Assembly (NCBI RefSeq): GCF_027158205.1
Contig: NZ_JAPVLU010000035.1
Span: 1 to 64,000 of the forward strand
From: Streptomyces sp. H39-S7
Lineage (GTDB): Bacteria > Actinomycetota > Actinomycetes > Streptomycetales > Streptomycetaceae
Reading direction: 5' to 3'
DNA: 64,000 bases
Shown here: piece by piece, positions 17,199 through 26,506 of the stretch
Numbering within the stretch: the stretch's first letter is position 1
How the letters are laid out: each line of letters begins with the position of its first letter
Program-made: the position numbers and the translations under genes
Notes under the pieces: model-generated
Database searches by the model: none
What the model saw: the letters and a program-made list of their open reading frames with translations, nothing else
What the model was told of the DNA's origin: nothing

Positions 17199-17342
17199 GT
17201 GAAGCACATGTACGCAGGCCCCGGAATGGCCGCGTGGCGACGCCACGGCCGCGCCTCGGCGTACCGCAACCGCTGCGTCGACCTGCTCCGCGTCAGCAGC
17301 GCCCTGTGTACCGCGACCGCGGGCACCGCCCGCCGAGGCTGA
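17199..17342 (+). CDS. Putative sulfur-responsive leader peptide
   Basis: A small frame of 47 codons from GTG 17199, or 44 from ATG 17208, contains NRCVDLLRVSSALC. This matches the R-x-VDL-x-RVxSALC core of short 'putative leader peptides' annotated upstream of sulfur-assimilation and transport genes in Streptomyces. It lies 114 bp before the transporter operon and after a good promoter, as expected for translation-dependent attenuation. The Cys at the end of the core could sense cysteine supply. The first codons vary in this family, so the start is uncertain. Part of the same motif recurs in the leader before metY. Confidence 0.7.
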   Translation: MKHMYAGPGMAAWRRHGRASAYRNRCVDLLRVSSALCTATAGTARRG

Positions 17343-17456
17343 TCCTGCCCCTGAACCACGCCTGCCTGTCGTAGCGGGGGCGTGCGTCACTTCCCGTTCC
17401 GCGGCGCGCTGGTGTGCGCACCCGCCGTGCGATGGGCTGTCCCGTGGAGTTCTCCC

Positions 17457-18443
17457 ATGAGTGAATCCCTGGGCGCCGCCGTGTCTTCGGGCACGGCTAC
17501 GCCCGATGCCCCTGCCCCGGTGCACCGGCCCCCGTCCGCGCAGCAGGTGCTGCCGTTGCGGCACCCGGGCCGGTGGATCCTCACCGCCGTCGTTCTGGTG
17601 CTCGTGGCGCAGATCGTCCACGGGCTGGCGAGCAACCCCTTCTACCAATGGGACCGCTTCCAGTACTGGTTCGTGCGGCCGGTGATCCTGGACGGCCTGC
17701 TCATCACCCTGCAGGTGGCGTTCTACAGCGCGCTGCTGGGGCTGCTGGGCGGCATCGTGCTCGCGCTGGCCCGGCTGTCGAGGAGTCCGGTCCTGCGCGC
17801 GAGCGCCTGGGTGTACATCTGGCTGCTCCGATCGGTGCCGCTGATCGTGGTGCTGCTGTTCCTCTACAACTTCAGCGCCCTCTACCCCACGTTGAGCATC
17901 GGCGTGCCGTTCGGCCCGGCGTTCGTCCGCTTCGACGAGTCGAAGCTGGCCACCGACCTCGCGATCGCGGTCGTCGGGCTGAGTCTCAACGAGGCTGCCT
18001 ACGCCGCCGAGGTGGTACGCGCCGGCATTCTCTCCGTCGACCAGGGTCAGCAGGAGGCCGCGGCCGCACTGGGCCTGCCCAAGCGCTACCAGTTCGCCCG
18101 CATCGTCTTCCCGCAGGCGCTGCGGGCCATCATCCCCTCCTACGTCAACCAGCTCATCGGCCTGGTCAAGAGCACCTCCCTGGTCTTCTACGTCTCCCTG
18201 CTCGACCTGTTCGGTTCGGTACAGAGCATGGGCAGCACCTACCCGGGCGACATCGTGCCGCTGCTGGTGGTCGCCACCGTCTGGTACGTGCTGCTCACCA
18301 GCGTCGTGTCCGTCGTCCAGTACTACGTCGAACGCCACTACTCCCGCGGCGCGCTGCGCACCGTCCCACCGACCCCGCTGCAGAAACTGCGCACCGGGGT
18401 CCGGGAGCTGCGGGCCCGTGTACAGAAGGAGGCACGGGCATGA
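17457..18443 (+). CDS. Amino-acid-type ABC transporter permease (sulfur compound uptake)
   Basis: A 328-residue inner-membrane permease of the His/Glu/Gln family. After an N-terminal Pro/Ala-rich tail it has helices at LTAVVLVLVAQIVHGL, LLITLQVAFYSALLGLLGG and LLRSVPLIVVLLFLY, and two near the end. The ATPase-contact EAA loop is EAAAALGLPKRYQFARIV. GGAG 8 nt upstream supports ATG 17457, and the stop overlaps the ATPase start (ATGA). Together with the ATPase and binding lipoprotein it forms a full importer. Neighbouring LLM monooxygenase, sulfatase and met genes point to an organosulfur or amino-acid substrate. Confidence 0.9.
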   Translation: MSESLGAAVSSGTATPDAPAPVHRPPSAQQVLPLRHPGRWILTAVVLVLVAQIVHGLASNPFYQWDRFQYWFVRPVILDGLLITLQVAFYSALLGLLGGIVLALARLSRSPVLRASAWVYIWLLRSVPLIVVLLFLYNFSALYPTLSIGVPFGPAFVRFDESKLATDLAIAVVGLSLNEAAYAAEVVRAGILSVDQGQQEAAAALGLPKRYQFARIVFPQALRAIIPSYVNQLIGLVKSTSLVFYVSLLDLFGSVQSMGSTYPGDIVPLLVVATVWYVLLTSVVSVVQYYVERHYSRGALRTVPPTPLQKLRTGVRELRARVQKEARA

Positions 18444-19216
18444 CCACCGACATCCAAGCCGCCACCGTCGAGATCCATGACGTGCACAAGTGGTACGGCG
18501 CGCACCAGGTGCTCGACGGTGTGGAGCTGACCGTGCGGCCCGGAGAGGTCACGGTGATCCTCGGACCGTCCGGCTCCGGCAAGTCCACCCTGCTGCGGGT
18601 GATCAACCATCTGGAGAAGCCGGAGGTCGGCTACGCCAGTCTCAACGGCGAACTGATCGGCGTGCGCCGGCACGGCGAGCGGCTCAAGGAGCTGAGTGAG
18701 CGCGCGATCCTGGCCCAGCGCAGCCGGATCGGCTTCGTCTTCCAGAACTTCAACCTCTTCCCACATCTGACCGTGCTGGACAACGTGGCCGCGGCGCCCG
18801 TGGCCACCGGTCTGCTGCGCAAGCACGCGGCCCAGGCATGGGCCCGTACCCTCCTCGACCGGGTGGGGCTGGCCGACAAGGCCGGCGCGTACCCACGGCA
18901 GCTGTCCGGCGGCCAGCAGCAGCGGGTGGCGATCGCCCGCGCCCTCGCGCTGCGCCCCGGGGTGATCCTCTTCGACGAGCCGACCTCGGCCCTCGATCCG
19001 GAACTGGTCGGCGAGGTGCTGTCCGTGATCAAGGACCTGGCGCGCGGCGGCACCACGCTCATCGTCGTCACTCACGAGATCGGCTTCGCCCGTGAGGTCG
19101 CCGACCGGATCGTCTTCCTCGACGCGGGCCGCGTCCTCGAGCAGGGGCCGCCCGCCGAGGTGCTGGACCGCCCGCAACACCCACGGACCAGGGAATTCCT
19201 CAGCAAGGTCCTCTGA
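18440..19216 (+). CDS. Amino-acid-type ABC transporter ATP-binding protein
   Basis: The 258-residue ATPase shows Walker A (GPSGSGKST), Q-loop (FVFQNFNLFPHLTVLDNV), signature QLSGGQQQRVAIARAL, Walker B (VILFDEPTSALDPELV) and H-loop (VVTHEIGFA). This is the classic GlnQ/HisP pattern. A near-perfect GAAGGAGG lies 7 nt before the ATG and the start overlaps the permease stop. It energises import by the permease encoded before it. Confidence 0.93.
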   Translation: MTTDIQAATVEIHDVHKWYGAHQVLDGVELTVRPGEVTVILGPSGSGKSTLLRVINHLEKPEVGYASLNGELIGVRRHGERLKELSERAILAQRSRIGFVFQNFNLFPHLTVLDNVAAAPVATGLLRKHAAQAWARTLLDRVGLADKAGAYPRQLSGGQQQRVAIARALALRPGVILFDEPTSALDPELVGEVLSVIKDLARGGTTLIVVTHEIGFAREVADRIVFLDAGRVLEQGPPAEVLDRPQHPRTREFLSKVL

Positions 19217-19254
19217 CCCCTCCCCTTTCCCACCCTCGAAACAAGGACACCGCC

Positions 19255-20283
19255 ATGCCCAGCACGCGTTTCCGCAGCAGATTCACCCGCGGCCTGCTCG
19301 CCGCGACCGCCGTCACCGCGCTCGCCACCGGGCTGACCGCCTGCGGAGGCGACAGCGCCGCCTCCGCCCCCTCGGACGGAAAGAACACGGCCGGGACGGT
19401 CACCGTCGGCGCCCTGTCCAACGGAGCGGCCCGGCAGACCGACCTGAAGGTGTCCGCGGTCGCCGCGATCAGGGCCCACCTGCCGAAGTCGGTCACCGAC
19501 AGCGGTGAGCTGGTCATCGGGGTCGGCGCCCTGCCCGCCGGTTCCGCGCCGCTGAACTTCATCGGCAGTGACCAGAGGACGCTCGTCGGCTCCGAACCCG
19601 ACTTCGGCCGGCTGGTGGCGGCAGTCCTTGGCCTCAAGCCCGTGGTGAAGAACTTCACCTGGGAGAACCTGTTCGTCGGCATCGACAGCGGCAAGACCAA
19701 CGTGGGCTTCTCGAACATCACCGACACCGAGGAGCGCAAGAAGAAGTACGAGTTCGCCTCCTACCGGCAGGACAACCTCGGCTTCGAGGCCCTCAGGACC
19801 AGCACGTGGAACTTCTCCGGCGACTACCAGGTCCTCGCGGGCAGGACGGTCGCGGTGGGAGCCGGCACCAACCAGGAGAAGATCCTCCTGGAGTGGCGGA
19901 CGAAGCTCCAGGCGCAGGGCAAGAAGCTGACCGTCAAGTACTTCCCCGACCTCAACGGCAGCTACCTGGCCCTGTCCAGCGGCAAGATCGACGCCTACTT
20001 CGGCCCCAACCCCGGCATCGCGTACCACGTCACGCAGAACGCCGGCACGAGCCGTCCGACGCGTAACGCCGGCACGATCTCCGGCGCGGGCACGACCCTG
20101 CAGGGTCTGATCGCCGCCACCTCCAAGAAGGACAGCGGGCTGGCCCAGCCGGTCGCCGAAGCGATCAACTACCTGATCCAGAACGGCCAGTACGCCCAGT
20201 GGCTCGCGGCCTGGAACCTGTCCAACGAGGCCGTCCCCACCTCTCAGGTCAACCCTCCCGGGCTGCCGCTCAGCAACTCCTGA
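19255..20283 (+). CDS. ABC transporter substrate-binding lipoprotein
   Basis: This is the binding component of the importer. A signal peptide ends in the lipobox LTAC (TGLTACGGDS), so the mature protein should be lipid-anchored outside the membrane. The rest is an SBP_bac_3 type two-lobe domain (DSGELVIGVGALPAGSAPLNF, in part, to the QYAQWLAAWNL end). The 342-residue length is normal. It follows the ATPase gene after 38 bp. Ligand type is not readable. The family binds polar amino acids and related sulfur compounds. Confidence 0.9.
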   Translation: MPSTRFRSRFTRGLLAATAVTALATGLTACGGDSAASAPSDGKNTAGTVTVGALSNGAARQTDLKVSAVAAIRAHLPKSVTDSGELVIGVGALPAGSAPLNFIGSDQRTLVGSEPDFGRLVAAVLGLKPVVKNFTWENLFVGIDSGKTNVGFSNITDTEERKKKYEFASYRQDNLGFEALRTSTWNFSGDYQVLAGRTVAVGAGTNQEKILLEWRTKLQAQGKKLTVKYFPDLNGSYLALSSGKIDAYFGPNPGIAYHVTQNAGTSRPTRNAGTISGAGTTLQGLIAATSKKDSGLAQPVAEAINYLIQNGQYAQWLAAWNLSNEAVPTSQVNPPGLPLSNS

Positions 20284-20337
20284 CGGCTGACGCAGCGCCC
20301 GTCCCGCCCGGCCGTCCACCGAAAGGAGTCCGCCCCC

Positions 20338-21507
20338 GTGTCACGTCACATCGTCGTCGTCGGCGGCGGGGCCATGGGCTCGTCCGCCGCCTGGCACCTG
20401 GCCGCCCGCGGCGTACGGGTCACGCTGTTCGAGCAGTTCACGCCCGGTCATGACCGGGGCAGCTCGCACGGCAGTTCACGGATCTTCCGGCTGGCCTACC
20501 CCGATCCCTTCTACGTGACGCTGGCCGCGCGGTCGCTGCCGCTGTGGCGGAGGCTGGAGGAGGAGACGGGGCGGCCGCTGCTGAACCTGACGGGCGCGGT
20601 CGACCACGGCCCGGCCCCGGTGACCACCGCGTTGCACGACGCGCTGACCGCGCTGGGACGGCCGTCACAACTCCTCGCCCCGGCGCAGGCGGCCGAGCGG
20701 TGGCCCGGGCTGCGGGCCGACACCAGCGCGCTGTTCCATCCCGAGGCGGGGCGCCTGCACGCCGACGACGCGGTCACCGCCTTCCAGCAGGCGGCACGGC
20801 AGCACGGCGCCCGCATCCGGCACGGCGTCAAGGTCACCCGGCTCGCGGTGCGAGGTGAGCGGGCCGAGGTCGTCACCGACGGCGAGGAAGCGGTGATCGC
20901 CGACGGAGTAGTGGTCGCGGCGGGAGGCTGGACACCGGGCCGACTGGCCGGGCTGGTCACCGGGATGCCGCGGATGCGGATCACCCAGGAACAGCCGGCC
21001 CACTTTCCCGCAGCCGACGCACTCGACTGGCCGAGCTTCATCCACCACGGCGGTGCGGGCCTGCCGCCCGGCACCGCCGTCTACGGCCTCGGCAGCACCG
21101 ACGGCGTCAAGGCCGGTTTCCACGGCGTGGGGCCCCTCGTCGACCCCGACCACCGCGACCGCACCATCGACGCCACGGCCCTCGGGTACCTGCGGCAGTA
21201 CGCAACCCGCTGGCTGCCCGGCGTCGACCCCACCGCCCCGGCCGCCACCACCTGCCTCTACACCACCACCCCCGACGAGGACTTCGTCATCGACCGGCAA
21301 GGCCCGCTCACCGTCCTGGCGGGCTTCTCCGGACACGGCTTCAAGTTCGCCTCCCTCGTCGGTGCCCTCGCCGCGGACCTCGTCGGCGGCGCGCCGGGGC
21401 TCGGCCGCTTCGCGCTCGGCCGCACCGTGCAGGCCGGCCCCGGCCGCATCACACCGGCCGGCCCCGGCCGCCCCGCACCACGCTCCACGAACGGAGACCC
21501 CCGTTGA
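20338..21507 (+). CDS. FAD-dependent amine/amino-acid oxidase, SolA/sarcosine-oxidase-like
   Basis: A 389-residue flavoenzyme of the monomeric sarcosine oxidase/N-methyltryptophan oxidase family. The N-terminal FAD motif is VVGGGAMGSSAAWHLAARG, followed by an RIFRLAYPDPFYV active-site stretch. Cys in TTCLYTTTPDEDF corresponds to the residue that carries covalent FAD in this family, and GHGFKFA lies near the end. It oxidises N-methyl or secondary amines with O2. AAGGAG lies before GTG 20338. It sits in the sulfur-import operon, so its substrate may be an imported amino compound. The stop overlaps the next start (TTGA). Confidence 0.87.
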   Translation: MSRHIVVVGGGAMGSSAAWHLAARGVRVTLFEQFTPGHDRGSSHGSSRIFRLAYPDPFYVTLAARSLPLWRRLEEETGRPLLNLTGAVDHGPAPVTTALHDALTALGRPSQLLAPAQAAERWPGLRADTSALFHPEAGRLHADDAVTAFQQAARQHGARIRHGVKVTRLAVRGERAEVVTDGEEAVIADGVVVAAGGWTPGRLAGLVTGMPRMRITQEQPAHFPAADALDWPSFIHHGGAGLPPGTAVYGLGSTDGVKAGFHGVGPLVDPDHRDRTIDATALGYLRQYATRWLPGVDPTAPAATTCLYTTTPDEDFVIDRQGPLTVLAGFSGHGFKFASLVGALAADLVGGAPGLGRFALGRTVQAGPGRITPAGPGRPAPRSTNGDPR

Positions 21508-22275
21508 CCCTTGCCGCCGACACCCACCGGCCCGTGCCCCCGACGCAGACGACCTCCGGCCCCCCGCACGTCCTGGACAACCCTGCCTGGGCCGCGCTCA
21601 CCGGCCCGCACCGCCGATTCGCCGAGAGTGCCGGCCGCGCCGCCCGTTATCCGACGGACGTCTCTCCGTTCACCGCACTCGCCGATCCGGCCGACCCGGG
21701 CGCCTGGGAGGACCTGATCGCGCTTGTCGGCCCCAACAGCGTGACACCGGTCTCGGGCGTGCCGGCGCCCCCCCGAGGGCTGGGAGATCGTGGAGTCCGG
21801 CCAGGGCGTGCAACTGGTCGACACCGCGCTGCGCGCCGAACCCGCCCCCGACGCCGTGCGGCTCGGCCTCGACGACGTCCCCGAGATCCTGGACCTGATC
21901 GCGCTGACCCAGCCCGGCCCCTTCCTGCCCCGGACCGTCGAACTCGGCACCTACCTCGGCATCCGGCACCGCGGACGGCTCATCGCCATGGCCGGTGAGC
22001 GGCTGCGCCCACCGGGCTGGACGGAGATCAGCGCGGTCTGCACCGACCCCGCCCACCAAGGGCGCGGCCTGGCCACCCGGCTGGTGCGCGCGGTCGCGGC
22101 GGGCATCAGGGACCGCGGCGACACCCCCTTCCTCCACGCGTCCGCCGCCAACACCGGGGCGATCGCCCTCTACGAGTCGATCGGCTTCACCCTGCGCCGC
22201 CGCTCCACGTTCTACCTCGTGCGGACTCCCGACTCCGATGCCGCCGTCGGGTCGACCGGGCGGGTGGGGTCATGA
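21504..22275 (+). pseudogene. GNAT N-acetyltransferase with a +1 frameshift
   Basis: From TTG 21504 (GGAG 8 nt upstream) the frame encodes an N-terminal region (LDNPAWAALTGPHRRFAESA, TDVSPFTALADP). It leaves frame at a run of seven C at 21768-21774. Removing one C restores PAPPEGWEIVESGQGVQLV and a complete GNAT domain with the acetyl-CoA loop HQGRGLATRLVRAV and the ending YESIGFTLRRRSTFYLV. The total length minus one base is exactly 257 codons. This is either a sequencing error or a true homopolymer mutation. The intact protein would acetylate or protect a small substrate in the sulfur operon. Confidence 0.8.
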
Positions 22276-23351
22276 AGTTCCTGGCCATCACCCTCATCGT
22301 GCACGCCCCCGACCCGGTGACGGGGGTGCTCAAGCCCACCTACGACCGGTTCCGCGAGGTGATCGACAACGCGGTGTTCGCCGAGGAGCTCGGGTTCGAC
22401 GGCTTCGGAGTCGGCGAACGCCACGAGCGTCCTTTCATCTCCTCCTCGCCGCCGGTCGTGCTCAGCCACATCGCCGCGCTCACCTCCCGGATCCGGTTGT
22501 TCACCGCCGTCACCACCCTCAGCCTGCTCGACCCGGTCCGCGCCTATGAGGACTACGCGACCTTGGACCACTTGTCCGCCGGGCGTCTGGAGCTGATCAT
22601 CGGGAAGGGCAACGGCACCGCCCAGCGCGAGCTGTTCCAGGTCACCGCCGAGGACCAGTGGGACCGCAACGCCGAGAGCTACGAGCTGTTCCGGCGGATC
22701 TGGCGGCAGGACAAGGTGACCGCCGAGCCGCGCTTCCGGCCGCCCCTCACCGCCGCCGAGGTGTGGCCACGGCCGTACCAGCAGCCCCTGCGGGTCTGGC
22801 ACGGCAGCGCCACCAGCCGCGAGTCCGTCGACCTCGCCGCCCGCTACGGCGACCCGCTCTTCTCCGCCAACGTCACCAACCCGATCGAGCCCTACGCCGA
22901 ACTCATCCGCCACTACCGCGAGCGCTGGGCCCACTACGGCCACGACCCCGCCCAGACCGTGGTCGGCGCCGGCAGCGCCGGGTACTACGCGGCCCGCACC
23001 TCCCAGGAAGCGATCGCCGCGTACCGGCCGGTCTTCGCGGGCCATTTGGCCTTTCAGAAGCGGCTCGGCCTGGAGCCGGTCTTCGCGACCCTGGAGGACT
23101 TCGTCGAGCGCAGCTCGGCGTTGATCGGCAGCCCCCAGCAGGTGATCGACAAGGTGCACCGCTATCACGAGCAGTTCGGTCACAGCGTGCTCCACCTCGC
23201 GGCGGACGCGGGCGGCCTCGGCGACGCGGCACACCGCGCCTCACTGGAACTCTTCCAGTCCGCCATCGCCCCTGTCCTGCGACGCGACATCCCCGACCCG
23301 CCCTTCCCCTGGTCCCCCACGGCCACCGCACCCCCGGCCGCCGGCGCCTGA
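22272..23351 (+). CDS. LLM-class flavin-dependent monooxygenase
   Basis: A bacterial luciferase-like TIM-barrel protein of 359 residues: FDGFGVGERHERPFIS at the front, ISSSPPVVLSHIAALTSRI, the LSAGRLELIIGKG motif and PLRVWHGSATSRESVDLAA. Members use FMNH2 and O2. In sulfur loci they typically desulfonate alkanesulfonates or oxidise thioethers. Its ATG overlaps the GNAT stop (ATGA). It is the last gene of the operon led by the leader peptide. A separate FMN reductase is needed and is not in this operon. Confidence 0.88.
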   Translation: MKFLAITLIVHAPDPVTGVLKPTYDRFREVIDNAVFAEELGFDGFGVGERHERPFISSSPPVVLSHIAALTSRIRLFTAVTTLSLLDPVRAYEDYATLDHLSAGRLELIIGKGNGTAQRELFQVTAEDQWDRNAESYELFRRIWRQDKVTAEPRFRPPLTAAEVWPRPYQQPLRVWHGSATSRESVDLAARYGDPLFSANVTNPIEPYAELIRHYRERWAHYGHDPAQTVVGAGSAGYYAARTSQEAIAAYRPVFAGHLAFQKRLGLEPVFATLEDFVERSSALIGSPQQVIDKVHRYHEQFGHSVLHLAADAGGLGDAAHRASLELFQSAIAPVLRRDIPDPPFPWSPTATAPPAAGA

Positions 23352-23401
23352 GAGACAGCCGATGCCGTCCCTGCTGGACCGCGGCGCGGCCGGGCGTTGC
23401 A

Positions 23402-23450
23402 CGGCGACCGGCCGGGTGAGGGGTTGTGTGGCAACCGGCCGGGCTCGCCG
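23402..23450. terminator. Probable bidirectional terminator
   Basis: A stem CGGCGA+CCGGCC pairs with GGCCGG+TCGCCG (two-base bulge), with an inner GGTTG/CAACC hairpin. It lies in the 126-bp gap between the converging LLM gene and metX. Confidence 0.5.
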
Positions 23451-23477
23451 ACCAGGTGCGCACGGTCCGCGCGAAAA

Positions 23478-24631
23478 TCAGCGGGTGAGTTCCCGCACCA
23501 GCGCGGCGACCTGGCCGGTCTCGATGAGGAAGCCGTCGTGTCCGTACGGGGAGCGGATCACCCGCAGCCGGTCGGCCGACGGTATTCCGGCCGCCAACTC
23601 CGCCTGGTGCGACGGAGGGTAAAGGCGGTCGGTGTCGACGGCGGCGACCAGCGTCCTGGCGGTGACCCGTCGCAGCGCGGCCCGCGTTCCGCCCCGGGCC
23701 CGTCCGATGTCATGGCTGTTCATGGCCTCGTTCAGCACGACGTAGCTGCCCGCGTCGAAGCGGTGGACCAGCTTGGCGGCATGGTGGTCGAGGTAGGACC
23801 CGACCTGGTAGCGGCCGCCGCGCCACGGGTCCTCGGCGTCCTGCGGGCTCCGGCCGAACCGTGCCTGCAGCTCCGGTTCACTGCGGTACGTCACATGGGC
23901 CAGACGGCGGGCGAGGCCCAGACCGACGTGCGGACCGCCCCCGGGCGCCGCGTCGTGATAGTGGCCGCCACACCACTTCGGGTCCGCACGGATGGCGTGC
24001 AGCTGGATGTCGGCCCAGGCGATCTGCTCGGCGCTCGCCGCCGCCGGGCACGCGAGCAGCAGCAGCGCCTCGACGCGCCCGGGGTGGGACACGGCCCATT
24101 CCAGCGCGCGCATCCCGCCCATCGAGCCGCCCAGGACCAGCGCCCAGCGGCCGATGCCCAGCGCGTCGGCCAGGTCGACCTCCGCCGCGACCTGGTCCCG
24201 CTGGGTCAGGAACGGGAAGTCGCCGCCCCAGCGGCGTCCGTCGGGACGCCGGGAATCCGGGCCGGTGCTGCCCTGGCAGCCGCCCAGCACGTTGGGCGCG
24301 ACGACGAACCAGCGGTCGGTGTCCAGCGCCCGGCCCGGCCCGATCAGCTCCTCCCACCAGCCGGGCGTGGGGTGGCCCGGCCCGGCAGGTCCGGAGACGT
24401 GGCTGTCCCCGGTGAGCGCGTGCAGCACCAGGACCGCGTTGGCGCCGTCGGGCGCGAGGCGCCCCCAGGTCTCGTACGCCAGTCGGACACCGGGCAGCGC
24501 ACCGCCGGCCTCCAGCGGCAGCGGCTTGTCCCGCGCGTGCCACCGGCGGCGGCCGGGAGGGTCCCCCTCCCGCCAGGCCCCGGAGGCCGGCGGGAGGAGT
24601 ACCTCGGTGCCCGGGCTGCTGGTCAGGACAC
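23478..24631 (-). CDS. metX: Homoserine O-acetyltransferase (start disrupted by a one-base shift)
   Basis: An alpha/beta-hydrolase acyltransferase that acetylates homoserine with acetyl-CoA. It begins LPLEAGGALPGVRLAYETWG, has the ANAVLVLHALTGDSH strand, nucleophile Ser in LGGSMGGMRALEW, catalytic Asp in AAVDTDRLYPP and His in YGHDGFLIE. The frame is open upstream to the metY end but has no ATG, GTG or TTG start there. The first usual start in frame is GTG 24428, which would cut off essential sequence. Restoring one base at about 24625-24632 makes GTG 24631 an in-frame start and gives 384 residues, the normal size. It is the second gene of metY-metX. Confidence 0.85.
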
Positions 24632-25980
24632 GCCCTTGGCCGCGCGGACACCTCCAGGTCCGCCATGAGGGCGGCGAGGTTCGCGAGGCCGACCGACAGC
24701 CGGACCAGGCCGGGCGCGGCGCCGGTGGCCGCCAGCTGCTCCGCGTCCAGCTGGCTGTGAGTGGTGGACGCCGGATGGATGATCAGACTCCGCACGTCAC
24801 CGATGTTGGCGAGATGGCTGAAGAGTTCGACGGCGTCCACGAACCGCTTGCCCGCCTCGACGCCGTCGCGCAGCTCGAAACTCAACACCGCACCGGCGCC
24901 GCGCGGCAGGTAGCGCTGCCCGGCCTCGTACCACCGGTTGGACGGCAGACCCGGGTAGTGGACGGCCGCGACCTCGTCGCGCTGCTCCAACCACTCGGCG
25001 AGCGCCTGGGCGTTGGCCGAGTGCCGCTCGATCCGCAGGCTCAGGGTTTCCACCCCTTGCAGCAGCAGGAAGGCGGAGTGCGGGGCGATGGCCGGGCCGA
25101 GGTCGCGCAGCAGCTGGACCCTGAGCTTGATGGCATAGGCGCTCGGGCCCAGGGCGGGCCAGTAGCGCAGTCCGTGGTAGCTGGGGTCGGGCTCGTTGAA
25201 GTCGGGGAAGCGGTCGGCGTGCGCCCCGAAGTCGAAGGTGCCGCCGTCGACGACGATGCCCCCGATGGTGGTGCCGTGCCCGCCGATGAACTTCGTCGCC
25301 GAGTGGACGACGACGTCGGCGCCGTGCTCGATCGGCCGCAGGAGATACGGCGTCGGCACCGTGTTGTCCACGATCAGCGGAACGCCCGCCGCGTGCGCGA
25401 CATCCGCCACCGCCCGGACGTCCAGCACATCGCCGCGCGGGTTGCCCAGTGTCTCGGCGAACAGCGCCTTGGTGTTGGGCCGGACGGCCGCCCGCCAGGC
25501 CTCGGCGTCATCCGGGTCGTCGACGAAGCTGACCTCGATGCCGAACTTCGGCAGGGTGTGCCGGAACAAATTGTAGGTACCGCCGTACAGCGAGGTGCTG
25601 GAGACGATGTGGTCGCCGGCGGACGCCACCGTCAGGATCGCCAGCGTCTCCGCGGCCTGTCCGCTGGACAGCGCCACGGCGGCGACCCCGCCCTCCAGCG
25701 CGGCGATGCGCTGCTCGAAGACGTCCTGCGTGGGGTTGTGGATCCGGGTGTAGATGTTGCCGGGCTCGGCGAGGGAGAACAGGTCGGCGGCATGCTGGGT
25801 GTCGCGGAAGACGAACGAGGTCGTCTGGTAGATCGGCACCGCCCGAGCTCCGGTCGTCGGATCCGGCGCGGCTCCGGCATGGATCTGCTTGGTCTCGAAG
25901 GACCACGCCGAGGTGTCGGGTCCGGCGGGAGTTTCCTCCGGGGTGTGGCCTGCGGTGACGGAGTCGAGTGGCTGGCTCAT
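24623..25980 (-). CDS. metY: O-acetylhomoserine aminocarboxypropyltransferase (sulfhydrylase)
   Basis: A PLP enzyme that makes homocysteine from O-acetylhomoserine and sulfide. It begins SAWSFETKQIHAG, has YTRIHNPTQDVFEQRIAALE, the PLP lysine in VHSATKFIGGHGTT, and LVRLSVGLANLAALMADLE near the end. As read, the frame misses its stop and would continue for ~290 unrelated residues. Adding one base near 24626 gives a TGA at 24623-24625 and a 452-residue protein, and also repairs metX. GGGAG 5 nt upstream supports ATG 25980. A leader peptide lies 166 bp upstream on the same strand, so sulfur or cysteine supply probably regulates it. Confidence 0.88.
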
Positions 25981-26145
25981 GGTTCTCCCTGGGTGCGGGC
26001 GTACGGGTGCGACGGGACGAGAACGTGAAGGGTCGGCCGTCAGCGCCGAAGGAGCGGCGCAGATGACGGAGAGCGCGCTGAAGGCGCGAAGGCACAAGGG
26101 ATGATCAGCGGCCGGAGAAGGCGGCAGAACGCCGGGAGCGTGGCG

Positions 26146-26220
26146 TCAGCGCACGGCGCGACAACCGGTGCTGGTGACACGCCCGTAGTCCACGTGGCGA
26201 CGGGTCACAAGCAAGGTCAT
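26146..26220 (-). CDS. Putative leader peptide upstream of metY-metX
   Basis: A 24-codon frame encodes RRHVDYGRVTSTGCR near its end, matching the RRHVDxxRVxSxxC core of short leader peptides found before sulfur-metabolism genes in Streptomyces. It lies 166 bp before metY on the same strand. Its Cys codon sits near the end, as in the leader at 17199 on the other strand. No strong ribosome site precedes the ATG. I infer translation-coupled control of metY-metX by cysteine or a related sulfur metabolite. Confidence 0.7.
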   Translation of the reverse strand: MTLLVTRRHVDYGRVTSTGCRAVR

Positions 26221-26506
26221 GGCACAAGCCAACCACAGTGGCGACCTCCGCACCAGCGCTTCGTGGGGGACGCGTTGGAGCGCGGCCGACCCGACCACGT
26301 GCGGGGCCCGGACGCCTGATTGCCGGATTGATGCGTGCGCATGAAGAGCCTGTAGCGGCTCGGCCTTCGCCATTGCCCGCCGCCCCGGGCACTCCTAGGT
26401 TCGCTCCGGCGAGCCCGGTGTGGACGCACTCCGGGCTGCCGCCTCCCGCCTCCCTGTCGTGCCTTACGTGCGCCGTGCCGGGCGCACCACAAGAAGGGCC
26501 TTCACC

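Noticed and set aside
23878..26097. A 739-residue MetY fusion protein
   Set aside because: The last ~290 residues are a shifted reading of metX; a one-base deletion at the junction explains it better than a fusion.
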